DNA of 64,000 nucleotides from NCBI RefSeq assembly GCF_008298035.1, contig NZ_CP042910.1, positions 7,192,001 through 7,256,000 of the forward strand, read 5' to 3'. This stretch comes from Gimesia maris. Its GTDB lineage: Bacteria; Planctomycetota; Planctomycetia; Planctomycetales; Planctomycetaceae. Of this stretch, positions 26,599 through 36,249 are shown in pieces. The position numbers and the translations under genes were made by a program. The number at the start of each line of letters is the position of its first letter. Position 1 is the stretch's first letter. The notes beneath the pieces are model-generated. The model did no database searches. It had not been told where the DNA came from and saw nothing but the letters and a program-made list of their open reading frames with translations.

Positions 26599-27183
26599 AT
26601 GTTCAAAATCGGGAAGCAATTCAGCCGTGCTTTGCTTTTGGGCTGTGCCTGCTTGTTAACACTCAACACCAGTGGCTGTACGCTGGTCAAAGGCTTCATT
26701 GAAGTGACTTACGCCGGATCGGTCTTCTGGCGTACCACTCCTCTGATTCCTGTAACCGCTTACTGGTCACAGTTAATCGAAGACACCTACTGGGAAGAAG
26801 AACGCTATAACAAAGCGATGATTCTCGATCCCGTAGAAGGCGAACACGCTCCCCTGTTCTGCCTGGATCCTCCCAGCCCGGATGAAGTCATTCGTGCCCT
26901 GCCGGACAAAACCGGCGGCGGAGTCTGGTTCCTCGCAGAAACCACTCGCAACAACGTCCGCATGGTTGTCGAACCGATTGTGGACCGGATTGGCGAATGT
27001 CGGTTCTATCCCATGGTGGGACCAGCTCGTCAGCACCACTGTCACTACAAGTGCACCGTCTATTATGACAAAACAATTCGTTCAGACTGGCCTGTACCAT
27101 TCTCGAACACCGATCAGACCAAAGAAGTGGTCTACATCGACCATGACCACCTGATCCGCTGTGCCGGTCCTCCATCTGAATAA
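26599..27183 (+). CDS. Lipoprotein of unknown function
   Basis: The 194-residue protein has a lipoprotein signal sequence: basic start MFKIGKQFSR, hydrophobic core, lipobox NTSGC with Cys27. The mature part has several Cys and His (CRFYPMVG, QHHCHYKC) that might bind metal. The ATG at 26599 is chosen over 26455 because GGAGGAAGAAGG directly precedes it and the signal sequence then sits at the N-terminus. No family was recognised. Confidence 0.78.
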   Translation: MFKIGKQFSRALLLGCACLLTLNTSGCTLVKGFIEVTYAGSVFWRTTPLIPVTAYWSQLIEDTYWEEERYNKAMILDPVEGEHAPLFCLDPPSPDEVIRALPDKTGGGVWFLAETTRNNVRMVVEPIVDRIGECRFYPMVGPARQHHCHYKCTVYYDKTIRSDWPVPFSNTDQTKEVVYIDHDHLIRCAGPPSE

Positions 27184-27500
27184 TCTTCAGCCACGGGATT
27201 TCGTTAGCAGCATACTGAAAATATAAGTCTACCCACCAGCAAAGCCGATGATTCTAACCGGGTGAAAGAATCGTCGGCTTTTGCATGCGCGGTGATATCT
27301 TATTCAACCATCAGGATCGATCATTCAAATGCGTTTTCTAATCAGAAACCGCTTCACTTCTCAGCAATCATACTGGCCACTGTAACAAAAGACTGTTTAC
27401 AATAGTCTTCGAGCAGGCACGCTTGAACAACGGCCAAGGCAGCGTCGCGCCGGACACCGGAAACAGTCAAGGACAACAGATTGATTAAAGCGAGAACAGC
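27184..27500. other. Intergenic region between lipoprotein and small membrane protein genes
   Basis: It contains the lipoprotein gene's terminator (27243-27283). From there to the next start at 27501 I see no clear feature. Confidence 0.5.
27243..27283 (+). terminator. Intrinsic terminator of the lipoprotein gene
   Basis: AGCCGATGATTCT (27243-27255) pairs with AGAATCGTCGGCT (27267-27279), 13 bp with one G-U wobble that forms only on the plus strand. TTTTGC follows, a short U tract. Confidence 0.8.
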
Positions 27501-27938
27501 ATGGCGAAATCTCCTTACAGCCTGAAAGTCGGGCGTGTCTACATCCACAAAAAATGCAAGCAGGGAACGCAGGTCAATGGAGCGGACTTCGAGGGCTTAT
27601 GCAATCCCTTTAAACTCTGCCTGGGAACTGTCTGTGCATCCTGTGGCGGACCCCGGGGCTTAAAAACCTTCTACTGGGAAGATACAAAAGAACCACTGGA
27701 CGTCTACCGCAAGCGGCTCCGCACAAAAGTCCCCGCAATCTATACCTACTGGTGGCTCTGGATTTCCCCCTTGATCGGTCTGATTGTCGGCTCCTTTCTC
27801 GGTCCACTGTTTCTGAAAAAGAGCACGCTGCCTGTCGTCGCAGGCTCTGCAGTTGCTGGCACGCTGATCATGTTCCTCATTGTCGGTCCCCAGGTCCTGA
27901 TGCTCGTCGCACCAAAAAAATACTACAAACTGCGCTAA
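27501..27938 (+). CDS. Small two-helix membrane protein with Cys-rich N-terminus
   Basis: A 145-residue protein with an N-terminal part containing Cys19, several further Cys and CASCGG (a possible metal site), and two transmembrane helices (about 84-105 and 111-136). It ends in basic residues. The gene precedes the SDR gene by 45 bases on the same strand, so the two are probably co-transcribed. No family was recognised. Confidence 0.75.
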   Translation: MAKSPYSLKVGRVYIHKKCKQGTQVNGADFEGLCNPFKLCLGTVCASCGGPRGLKTFYWEDTKEPLDVYRKRLRTKVPAIYTYWWLWISPLIGLIVGSFLGPLFLKKSTLPVVAGSAVAGTLIMFLIVGPQVLMLVAPKKYYKLR

Positions 27939-27983
27939 GACACCGCGATCATTTTTTACTTCAGCAAGACGGAACTTCACACT

Positions 27984-28760
27984 ATGACGACAGATGCCAT
28001 TTTCAATCCCCAGCGTTTCCAGAACCGTGTCGCTTTAGTCACCGGCGGCTCCCGCGGCATCGGCCGGGCCTGCTGCCTCCGCCTGGCACAGGAAGGAGCC
28101 CGCGTCGCCGTCAGTTATCGCAGCGGAAAAGCTGACGCCGCAGAAACGCTCAGGCAGATCGAAGCCCTGGGAGGCAGCGGCATGATCGTTCAAAGTGATG
28201 TCTCAGTCGAAACCGAAGTCGACCGTATGGTCAGCGAAGTCGAAGCACAGCTGGGCGACATCGAGCTACTGGTCAATAACTCGGGCACGTTCATCTATCA
28301 GTCCCATGAAGAACTCGACCTGTCTGCCTGGCAGCAGATGCTGGATGTGAATCTGACAGGCACTTTCCTGGTTACCTGGCGCGTCAAACCGGGCATGCTG
28401 AAACGCCAGTTCGGCAGGATCGTCAACCTGAGTTCGCTTTCCGGCCTGCAGCCCCGCCCCAAGTCCATCGCGTATGCGGTCAGCAAAGCCGGTGTCATTT
28501 CTTTCACCCAGAGCATCGCCACCGCCTGGGCTCGGGACAACATCCGCGTGAATGCCATCGCCCCCGGTCTGATCGAAACGGAGATCCTCTCCACCGTCAG
28601 CCAGGAGGACCTGGAGAAAATCATCGAAGCCACCCCCATCCCCCGCATGGGCACCCCCGAAGAAGTCGCGGCGATCGTCAGCTTCCTGCTCTCCGAAGAA
28701 AGTAATTTCACCACCGGACAAACCATGGTCCTCTCCGGCGGCCGCTGCATGCTGCCTTAA
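27984..28760 (+). CDS. SDR-family oxidoreductase (FabG-like)
   Basis: A 258-residue classical short-chain dehydrogenase/reductase. The NAD(P)-binding motif TGGSRGIG is at 20-27, NNSG at 98-101, the active-site Ser near 150-153, and YAVSK with Y164 and K168. The C-terminal part (EEVAAIVSFLLSEESNFTTGQTMVLSGG) is typical of FabG-like 3-oxoacyl-ACP reductases. It is not in a fatty acid gene cluster, so the actual substrate is open. A 36-base near-copy of part of this gene occurs at 34666-34703. Confidence 0.92.
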   Translation: MTTDAIFNPQRFQNRVALVTGGSRGIGRACCLRLAQEGARVAVSYRSGKADAAETLRQIEALGGSGMIVQSDVSVETEVDRMVSEVEAQLGDIELLVNNSGTFIYQSHEELDLSAWQQMLDVNLTGTFLVTWRVKPGMLKRQFGRIVNLSSLSGLQPRPKSIAYAVSKAGVISFTQSIATAWARDNIRVNAIAPGLIETEILSTVSQEDLEKIIEATPIPRMGTPEEVAAIVSFLLSEESNFTTGQTMVLSGGRCMLP

Positions 28761-28872
28761 GCGAGAATAAAATGAACGCACTTCACTGTCATGGATTCCA
28801 TACCTGACGCTGCAACCTGCGTGACTCAGACAACGACTTCGCTTACAGGTTCGATGTTCCCCTGGTAACCTC

Positions 28873-31800
28873 TTATTCTGTGAGCGGTGAATTGAGCGGG
28901 CTGATTCGCAGATTCTCAACAATGATCGCGTAAAGCGCAGGGATGACAAACAGTGTCAACAGCGTGGCCATCAGCAGACCGACAATCATCAACCAGGCCA
29001 TCCCAACCCACAATGGTCCGCCGGCTAATGCCAGGGGAAGCAGTCCTCCAACAGTTGTTGCAGTGGTCAGAAAGATCGGGAGCAGCCGCTGCTTGCCAGC
29101 TTCAGCCAGACAGTCACGGAATTCGTCCCGCGTCAATCCACCTGTCGGTCCCTTGCCATCACTGGCAGCCGAACGAGTCGCGATCTGAAAATCAGCGAAT
29201 TCCATATAGATGATTGCGGTATTCAATACGATTCCAAATAGCGACAAAATTCCCAGTTGAGGCATGAACCCCAGTGGATTATCAGTCAGGTAAAGTCCCA
29301 GCAGCGCACCAATCAGCGCCAAAGGCAGCGTGAAAATGATCATGGCAGCTTTGCTGATACTGTTAAACTGGATAACGAGCAGCAGCAGAATGGCGACGAA
29401 TGACATGCCAAAGGCTTTCATCATCATCGTTCCCGCCTGCATTGATTCTTCCAGCGCCCCGCCAATCTCAATCCGGAATCCATTGGGAAGATTTTCCTCA
29501 ATCTGCTGAAACTTTTTGGAAGACATGACCCGGCTCACCACATCGTTGCCAGAGGCGCCTGGTTCTACCCGAGCACTGACTTCAATCGTCCGGTTCAAGT
29601 CACAACGTTCAATCACTGCCGGTTCCCACCCATACTTGAACGAGGCAATCGACTTCAAGGGAACCTTGCCGTTTCTTCCCTCGATAAACGCCGATTCGAT
29701 TGCCGAAACCGACTTTCTCCCAGCGGGGATCAGGCGGAAATAAACGGGAACCGAATAATCACCTTCGCGAAACATCGTCAGTTGCCGTCCGGAGTAATAG
29801 GCATTTAAAGTCGATGCGATCTGTGAATTAGTCACGCCAGCCATGCTGGCAAGATCTTCTTCCACGTCGACCTGCAACTGGTAAGCATCGGCGCCCCAGG
29901 AATCGTGCGTATTCCAGGTATCAGGCTGCTCACGAATCAGCTCTGTGACCTGAGTTGCGACGTCGCGCAGTTTCTGCATATCTGCAAAACCATCACCAGT
30001 AATCCGCAGAACAACCGGTGCAGCCGGCGGTCCCAGCATCATCTCCATCGGCACAACACGCAACCCGGGCAGTGGCGCAATTCCCAGTTTCGGATCTCCC
30101 TGCAGCGCCACTTTACGGACGCTCTCTGCATAGTCGTGAGTTAATTTGGGATCGGTTGTACGAATCAGTATTTCCGCGTAATTGGCTTTCCGAGGTTCTG
30201 GTTCCCACGAAAGGTACCAGCGCGAACCCCCTCCCCCAACCAGGGTCCGCAGCGCACGCAGACGTTCAACTTTTTTGCCGTTTTCGTCGGTAAACGGGCT
30301 CAACTTTCTGAGCATCTCTTCCACCTGCAAAGCAGCCTGATTTGTCTGTTCAATGCCGACATTCTCAGGCAGCCAGACGCCGACCACAAACTGATCCCGT
30401 TCGCCCTGGGGAAAGAACTCGCTGCTCACAGGAAGCTTCAACGCCAGAAAAAACAGCCCCATCGAAACGAACAGAGTTATAAACTTGTGCCGGATGGCGT
30501 GCTGAACCAGAACCCCATAGATCTGCTTGATGTAATGTTTATTTTCTGTTTTCCACGAAACCTCGACTGTCTTCCGGCTCCGACGAAATAACTTTTTAAA
30601 CCAGTAAAAGCTGCGAACCAGCGGCGCGTCGGGTGCATCCCTGTTAACAGGAGGGCGGATAAACATGGCTGCCAGGATCACACAAAACGTCATCGCCAGT
30701 ACCCAGCTGACAGCCAACATGACTGAAAGCGTCACCGGCAGACTGTAGATAAATTCGCGGTTACCCCCTTCAAAGAAGATCACCATAGGCACGAACGCCG
30801 CGATGGTCGTAAGCGTGCCGTTCAGCATGGGAGCAGCCAGCATCCGGGCCCCACTGACACTGGCTGCAATCGGCTTCATGCCTTCCATCTGATTCGTACG
30901 TGACTGATCACAAATCTGCACAGCGTTATCGACCAGCAGACCTAGCGATATAATGATCGACGCCAGCGACATCTGCTCCAGTTGAACTCCGAATAAAGTA
31001 ATAATGCCCACCGAGACGAGTGTCACAAACGGAATGTTGGCGGCCATTACCGCTGCCGTGCGGAACCCGACGACCAGATAGACCACCACAATCACAATCA
31101 CAACCGCTTCGATCACATTCAGGACCACATCCTGAATGCGGGCATTCACACTATCCGACTGATCGGAAACAGGAACCAGCCCCAGATCGGGAGGAAGTTC
31201 GCAGGTGACGTTCTGAAGTTCGTACAGACGGTCTTTCGCCGCACTACAGATATCAATGATATTGGAGCCCGATTTCATGGTGACCGCCACGATCACCGCC
31301 GCCTGTGACGTTTCCGGATCCGAATACCGGCAGATTAAGCCAGGAGGATCCTGGTAAGCCCGCCTGACGTTCAGGCCCAGATCATTCAAATAGACCTGAT
31401 TGGCCCCCTTGTCCGTACTGGCCATTTCAGCCACTATGGTGTTGATCTCTTTCACAGCATCAAGTTTGCCCCCTGGCTTTACATAAAATCGACCATCGCC
31501 CGTATCCAGCAATCCTCCTGCTTCGATAATATTCCGTGCTGAAATCAGCTCTTCCAGGTCGGAGGTCGTCAGTCGCAGCTTGGACCATGTACCCGCATCT
31601 GTCTCAATATAGATCGCTTCTTCACGGACTCCAAAACGCTGGACTTTGGCGACGCCATCTAACAGCCGCAGCGCATCGCGTACCTGTTCCGAGAACAGAT
31701 CCAGGTCCCGGTTGCTGTAGACATGGGCGGGATCAATCTCTGTTTCGCCAGGCAGCGGAGTCTGGTAGATCGCAAACAGAATCACGCTGGTATCCCCAAA

Positions 31801-32199
31801 GTCATCGGTCACAATGGGCGTGATATTCTTTTCAGGCATCTCCACATTTCGCACGCGGGCCCGAACCTGGTCCCACACCTGATCGACACGGTCTGGCGCA
31901 ACGTTGTCATACAGATCGACAAATATCGTCGACATACCATTGGTGGATGTAGACCGCAGCACATCCACCTCTTCAATTCCATCCAGTACCTCTTCCAGTG
32001 GGTCAGTGATCAGCTCTTCCACGCGTTCTGCAGAAACTCCTGCCCAGCGCGTGGTGACGACACAGGTCATGATCGTGAATTCAGGATCTTCGCGACGTGG
32101 CATCGTTTGAAACGAGACGGTCCCCCAGACAACCAGCAACGAGACTATGGTAAATACTATGGTGCGATTTCGGATCGCAAACTCGGGCAGCAAATTCAT
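28873..32199 (-). CDS. RND-family efflux transporter permease
   Basis: The 1108-residue inner-membrane proton antiporter has the usual 12-helix, two-large-loop plan: a first helix near residues 13-30 and a mid-protein block of helices (about 360-550). The second porter loop follows, and C-terminal helices include QLGILSLFGIVLNTAIIYMEF. The fourth helix motif reads GLLVDNAVQICDQ, where the AcrB pair is Asp-Asp; a single Asp followed by Asn is common in other RND branches. It overlaps the adaptor gene by 4 bases (ATGA). No outer membrane channel gene is present in this operon, so the pump must borrow one encoded elsewhere. Confidence 0.95.
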   Translation of the reverse strand: MNLLPEFAIRNRTIVFTIVSLLVVWGTVSFQTMPRREDPEFTIMTCVVTTRWAGVSAERVEELITDPLEEVLDGIEEVDVLRSTSTNGMSTIFVDLYDNVAPDRVDQVWDQVRARVRNVEMPEKNITPIVTDDFGDTSVILFAIYQTPLPGETEIDPAHVYSNRDLDLFSEQVRDALRLLDGVAKVQRFGVREEAIYIETDAGTWSKLRLTTSDLEELISARNIIEAGGLLDTGDGRFYVKPGGKLDAVKEINTIVAEMASTDKGANQVYLNDLGLNVRRAYQDPPGLICRYSDPETSQAAVIVAVTMKSGSNIIDICSAAKDRLYELQNVTCELPPDLGLVPVSDQSDSVNARIQDVVLNVIEAVVIVIVVVYLVVGFRTAAVMAANIPFVTLVSVGIITLFGVQLEQMSLASIIISLGLLVDNAVQICDQSRTNQMEGMKPIAASVSGARMLAAPMLNGTLTTIAAFVPMVIFFEGGNREFIYSLPVTLSVMLAVSWVLAMTFCVILAAMFIRPPVNRDAPDAPLVRSFYWFKKLFRRSRKTVEVSWKTENKHYIKQIYGVLVQHAIRHKFITLFVSMGLFFLALKLPVSSEFFPQGERDQFVVGVWLPENVGIEQTNQAALQVEEMLRKLSPFTDENGKKVERLRALRTLVGGGGSRWYLSWEPEPRKANYAEILIRTTDPKLTHDYAESVRKVALQGDPKLGIAPLPGLRVVPMEMMLGPPAAPVVLRITGDGFADMQKLRDVATQVTELIREQPDTWNTHDSWGADAYQLQVDVEEDLASMAGVTNSQIASTLNAYYSGRQLTMFREGDYSVPVYFRLIPAGRKSVSAIESAFIEGRNGKVPLKSIASFKYGWEPAVIERCDLNRTIEVSARVEPGASGNDVVSRVMSSKKFQQIEENLPNGFRIEIGGALEESMQAGTMMMKAFGMSFVAILLLLVIQFNSISKAAMIIFTLPLALIGALLGLYLTDNPLGFMPQLGILSLFGIVLNTAIIYMEFADFQIATRSAASDGKGPTGGLTRDEFRDCLAEAGKQRLLPIFLTTATTVGGLLPLALAGGPLWVGMAWLMIVGLLMATLLTLFVIPALYAIIVENLRISPLNSPLTE

Positions 32200-33905
32200 T
32201 GAACCGCCTCACTCTCACTCACGATATTGACCGGTTCGCCCGATCTCAAAAAAGGCATCCCTTTCAGAATCATCTGTGGTTTTGCCGGCAGGGAAACCCC
32301 GGGAGCCGGGCTGATTTGACGCAACATCGTGTCGTGGGGAGAAGCAATACTCTTATCTGACAGCAGCACTTCGACCTCGCGGGCAATCGTCTGATCTGTC
32401 GCGTCCGGATCGATTATGAAAATCGATGTCTTACCGGAATGATGACGGACTGCATTCATCGGCACATAAAGACCGGCATTTCCCCCTTCATTCTGCAGAC
32501 TCACACGAACGGTATCCCCCGGTCTGAGCAGCCAGCTGGATTCGTCCAGCAGAATCGTTTTGCCGTCCCACTGATCCGGTTTTCCCTGACTGACCGTTAA
32601 TTCCCCGGCCACCAGATCGACTTCAGGATCGACCTGTTCTCCCTCCTGAACGGTAACCGGCACGAAATTCCAGTTTCCCATAAACGGAATTCGCATGTTT
32701 CCCGCTGCAATTCGGATTTTTTTCACATGTAACATGCGTTCGGAATCCAGTGAGACATCACTGGCCCGGCGATTGGTTATCTTCCAGAGAAAAGCACCTT
32801 CCGCATCGTGGCGAATCGCATTTTCCTCCGTCATCAGCAAGTTTCCGTCATGAATGATCGGCGCGAAATTCAGCGGCCAGATATCTTTGGTTCGGGCAAT
32901 CTGTTCGGACTGGTACTCAGGGGGAATCTTCAGTTGCGTCTTCCGGTTTCTGACCAGTAACGTCACCGTAAATGTTCTGGTCTCTGCATCGGCATTCGGC
33001 TCAGACATGTAGACGTAACCTTCGAGTTTCGTCTCTTGATCATTTCTGTCAACCGCGTAAATCCGCACGGTATCGCCTCGTCGAAATTTTCGAGACATGC
33101 TGGCGGAAAGCTCAAGTTCCACCTTGATCGGATCCATGATCTGAATTGTCAAGGCCGGGTCTCCCGCGTCCAGGTAACTGCCGGGAACAGCTTCCACATG
33201 CGCGACTTGCCCCCGGAAGGAAGAATAGAGCACGGTGTCGCGTAAATTCCGTTCTGCCTCGGCCAGTTGAAAACGGGCTTTTTGAATTTCTGCTTCCTGT
33301 GATTGAAGCTCGGCTTTTTTCGTTTTGAGTTCGGCTTCAATATTTGCTACCGCGGCATTTGCTGTTTGCAGTTCCGCCATCGCCTGATCATAATCAGAAC
33401 GGGTCGCGACTTTCTTGTTGAGCAGACTGATGGTCCGATCCGAATCGGCTTTTGCCAGCTGCTGCTCTGCTTTCGCGGAAGCCAGGCGGGCAGGAATACC
33501 ATCGGCAATTTCCACTTCCACCGCTTTTTTTCGCTGAATCGCTACATCCACCGCAGCCCGGGCCAGATCGACGGCAATCCGGTATTGTTCATCGTACAAC
33601 CGGGCCAACACCGTACCCGCTACCAGAACTTTGTTACTTTTCTGATCGACTACACGCCCCTCGATTTCGGTATCAGGTTCTAATACGCGCTCCACCCGTC
33701 CAGCAACTTCAAAACCGATTTTTTCTGTTTTCCAGGCACCTACTGAACCAGTCATCAGAGACTGGGATGTTGGCGTTGACTGTTGCAACAGAAAAACCGT
33801 CACAGGACGCGGGGCTTTCTGTATTCGTTCGATTTCACTGGATGATTCACAGGCCGTTGCTAAGATGGCAATACTAAACAGGAGAACGAGTCGAGAGACG
33901 GACAT
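32196..33905 (-). CDS. RND efflux periplasmic adaptor lipoprotein (HlyD/MFP family)
   Basis: The 569-residue protein begins with a lipoprotein signal (LATAC, Cys19). A biotinyl-lipoyl-like segment and a long coiled coil follow (about 120-220, Ala/Glu/Gln/Lys-rich), then a beta-barrel region (ALTIQIMDPIKVELELSASMSRKFRRGDTVRIY). It is longer than typical adaptors of 350-400 residues, with an additional C-terminal beta-rich part. It is the first gene of the two-gene efflux operon and diverges from the TetR regulator across a 102-base region with an operator. Confidence 0.92.
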   Translation of the reverse strand: MSVSRLVLLFSIAILATACESSSEIERIQKAPRPVTVFLLQQSTPTSQSLMTGSVGAWKTEKIGFEVAGRVERVLEPDTEIEGRVVDQKSNKVLVAGTVLARLYDEQYRIAVDLARAAVDVAIQRKKAVEVEIADGIPARLASAKAEQQLAKADSDRTISLLNKKVATRSDYDQAMAELQTANAAVANIEAELKTKKAELQSQEAEIQKARFQLAEAERNLRDTVLYSSFRGQVAHVEAVPGSYLDAGDPALTIQIMDPIKVELELSASMSRKFRRGDTVRIYAVDRNDQETKLEGYVYMSEPNADAETRTFTVTLLVRNRKTQLKIPPEYQSEQIARTKDIWPLNFAPIIHDGNLLMTEENAIRHDAEGAFLWKITNRRASDVSLDSERMLHVKKIRIAAGNMRIPFMGNWNFVPVTVQEGEQVDPEVDLVAGELTVSQGKPDQWDGKTILLDESSWLLRPGDTVRVSLQNEGGNAGLYVPMNAVRHHSGKTSIFIIDPDATDQTIAREVEVLLSDKSIASPHDTMLRQISPAPGVSLPAKPQMILKGMPFLRSGEPVNIVSESEAVQ

Positions 33906-33951
33906 ACTTTTGTGATCCCAAAATGGTCTTTCAATTGAATCGCAAGTAAAC

Positions 33952-33967
33952 TACACTGTGCAGTGTA
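33952..33967. promoter_or_regulatory. Predicted TetR operator with the efflux promoter -10 beside it
   Basis: The sequence TACACTG-TG-CAGTGTA is a perfect 7-bp dyad with a 2-base centre. Directly next to it, on the minus strand, is a consensus TATAAT (33968-33973), so the operator would cover the transcription start of the adaptor/pump operon. A half-site-like AAGTGTA occurs again near 33995, before the regulator start. Confidence 0.72.
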
Positions 33968-34007
33968 ATTATATTGTCAGAAGAGTAAACCACAAAGTGT
34001 ACTTTTT

Positions 34008-34637
34008 ATGAATCAAACCTCCGGAAACAAAACAAGACTGACAGACCGGAAGCGCGCTGCGATTATGGAAGCTGCTGTTTCAGAGTGGAAGCACCAGGGT
34101 TACGACAACACCAGTATGGACCGAATCGCAGAAGTCGCATCTGTTTCCAAAAGAACGGTTTACAATCATTTTCCCAGCAAGGAAGAACTGTTTGCCGCGA
34201 TTGTCGCTGAACTCATGTCTCGCTGCCAGATCATGAAAGAATTCGACTTTGATCCGAAAAAATCGATTTCCAGTCAACTGACAGCGATTGGCAAAACCGC
34301 TGTGGAACTGATGACTTCCACAGAATTTCAGGATCTGGCACGCGTCACACTTTCCCGATTTTTGCAGTCGCCCGAAATCGCGAGCGAAATGTTGATTGAG
34401 ACCACACAGGTCGAAGCAGAATTAGCAGTCTGGTTTAAGACCACTCACGAAGCCGGACAGTTACGAGTGCCCGACCCGACTCTGGCAGCGAAGCAGTTTC
34501 TTGGCCTGATCCAGTCCTTTGCTTTCTGGCCGCCGCTCATTGGAAAAGAACCCCCGCTCACCACACCGCAAAAGAAGGCTGTCGTGAAATCCACGGTGAG
34601 CATGTTCCTGGATCACTACAAACCTTCCAACTTGTAA
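34008..34637 (+). CDS. TetR-family transcriptional regulator of the efflux operon
   Basis: A 209-residue protein with the N-terminal TetR helix-turn-helix (residues about 12-60: AAVSEWKHQGYDNTSMDRIAEVASVSKRTVYNHFPSKEELF) and a helical ligand-binding part resembling AcrR-type regulators. Divergent orientation and the palindrome between it and the adaptor gene point to local repression relieved by a pump substrate. The inducing compound is unknown. No strong ribosome binding site is visible; the ATG sits just after a T run. Confidence 0.92.
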   Translation: MNQTSGNKTRLTDRKRAAIMEAAVSEWKHQGYDNTSMDRIAEVASVSKRTVYNHFPSKEELFAAIVAELMSRCQIMKEFDFDPKKSISSQLTAIGKTAVELMTSTEFQDLARVTLSRFLQSPEIASEMLIETTQVEAELAVWFKTTHEAGQLRVPDPTLAAKQFLGLIQSFAFWPPLIGKEPPLTTPQKKAVVKSTVSMFLDHYKPSNL

Positions 34638-34665
34638 TTCAGCGCAGTGGAACCAGTTTGAAAAA

Positions 34666-34703
34666 GAGAAATTTATCGAAGCCACCCCCATCCGTCGCAT
34701 GCT
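34666..34703 (+). pseudogene. Short fragment similar to the SDR gene
   Basis: The segment reading GAGAAATTTATCGAAGCC and onward closely matches 28614-28652 of the SDR gene, including an unbroken 19-base stretch. It encodes EKFIEATPIRRM where the SDR has EKIIEATPIPRM. It then continues with CTGCC, similar to the SDR 3' end (RCMLP). It looks like a leftover of a duplicated and internally deleted SDR gene, between convergent genes. Confidence 0.45.
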
Positions 34704-34744
34704 GCCCTGGAGCTCTTTCATAAGTGCATCGTGACCCGAGCACG

Positions 34745-36073
34745 TTACTCTAAAGTTCGTCCCAGCCAGCGGTCATACCAGGCGAAGGTATACCGTCGGG
34801 CGACGCCTGGATAACTGTGTCCGCCTGGAAAAGAGAACCAGCTGAAACAATCGGCGGCACCCAGTTGGCTCAGCATCCCGGGGATGCGTTCGGGGGCAAT
34901 TCGGTGCTGCGTCTCATAATACTCCAGAGTCTGGTCATAGCCGAGGCGCTCCTGCCGGGCTTTGAGGGCGCTGGGAAGCCCTTCCACATCCTGCCAGTTC
35001 AGATATACCTCAAACGCTTTCAGGCACTTCGGAAAGATTTTATGGCGATAGAATTCCTGTTCGCTGGAGATAATCAGTAAGGGCCGCGGCGCTACCATCA
35101 TCATCAAACTGTCGAAATCGACCGGAATCGGCTTCGACTGATCCTCGATATACGGACGAAATTTTTTGATATAAATATAAGGGCCGCTATTGGGATAAAA
35201 TCCAAAACGTCGTTTTAATTCTTCACTTTTCGAGGGAGGGTCCCCTTCCTTCCAGGGCTGCCAGCTGGATGGTTTTCGGGACCAGGCAGCAACATGTCGA
35301 TGCCAGTCCAGCACGCCACCATTACTGATGGTGGCTGTGATCCGGGGCTCGAATGCTGCTGCGAACAGTGCCGTATGTCCCCCCAGGGACCAGCCGATCG
35401 CTCCGATCTGTTTGCCATCGACAAAATCAAGCGTCTGGAGAAAGTCGACGCTGCGCATGATGTCCCACGTATTTTTGCCGACAATCGACCATTCAGGATG
35501 TTTCAGGTAAAACCCCCGGGTATCCATCACCCGTTCGCCCGGTTTAATTCGCTCGCCGTCTGTCAGCAGGTCAATATTCAACGTGACAAAACCGTGTCGT
35601 GCCAACTCCAGCCCTGAAGCCACACCAATTTTGGGATCACGGGGCGGATCCTGGGGCCGCCGGCCTGCCAGTCCTATGGTGCTGTCTTTCCCAGCCCCGA
35701 ATGTGGTGCTGTGAATACAGATAATCGCAGGTGTGGGACGCTTTCGTGCTGCATCCGGAACTAACAGCCAGGCCGTCACACGATCATCGGGCTCCGTTTG
35801 AAAACTCACATGATAACGCGTGATTCCCTCTTCCCGCGCAACCTGTTTCATTTCAGGTCGAAGCTCGGGAACCTCTGTTGGAAAGTCCCCCAGCAGATCG
35901 AGCCATTTACGTTCGATCTCTTTTCTGCGCTCGGGCCATGATGTCGCTGCTGACTCTGAAACAGATTGAGCCGCTTGTTTATCCTCTGCCCAAACACTCG
36001 AGTTGGAATACAGCAACATCCCACCAGGGATAAAAACCAGGATCGCAGACAACAGGAAACCAGAACGCTGCAT
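34745..36073 (-). CDS. Exported alpha/beta hydrolase, acetyl-xylan-esterase-like
   Basis: The 442-residue protein has a signal peptide (about 5-28) and an alpha/beta-hydrolase domain. The nucleophile elbow is GWSLGG (Ser229 in the chosen frame), in GAIGWSLGGHTALFAAAF, and a C-terminal His occurs in FPGGHSYPG. The segment CIHSTTFGAGKDSTIGL near the oxyanion region and the overall plan recall large planctomycete esterases active on acetylated polysaccharide; substrate not proven. The ATG at 36073 is used because AGGAG lies 8 bases before it; a TTG start 21 bases upstream is in frame. It is convergent with the TetR gene. Confidence 0.87.
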   Translation of the reverse strand: MQRSGFLLSAILVFIPGGMLLYSNSSVWAEDKQAAQSVSESAATSWPERRKEIERKWLDLLGDFPTEVPELRPEMKQVAREEGITRYHVSFQTEPDDRVTAWLLVPDAARKRPTPAIICIHSTTFGAGKDSTIGLAGRRPQDPPRDPKIGVASGLELARHGFVTLNIDLLTDGERIKPGERVMDTRGFYLKHPEWSIVGKNTWDIMRSVDFLQTLDFVDGKQIGAIGWSLGGHTALFAAAFEPRITATISNGGVLDWHRHVAAWSRKPSSWQPWKEGDPPSKSEELKRRFGFYPNSGPYIYIKKFRPYIEDQSKPIPVDFDSLMMMVAPRPLLIISSEQEFYRHKIFPKCLKAFEVYLNWQDVEGLPSALKARQERLGYDQTLEYYETQHRIAPERIPGMLSQLGAADCFSWFSFPGGHSYPGVARRYTFAWYDRWLGRTLE

Positions 36074-36249
36074 ACTCAAACTCCTGACCTTCAATCGTAC
36101 TGATACAGATCGAAATCGTTTAGCAGAGATAGTGAAGTAGTGACACCAGGACAGATCAATATTTTCACATATCTGGTACCTGTTCGCAACAATTTTCGAA
36201 CCGGTTGGAATCAGCCCCGCTCTATTTTGGCCAGCAGGCTCTCACAGCA

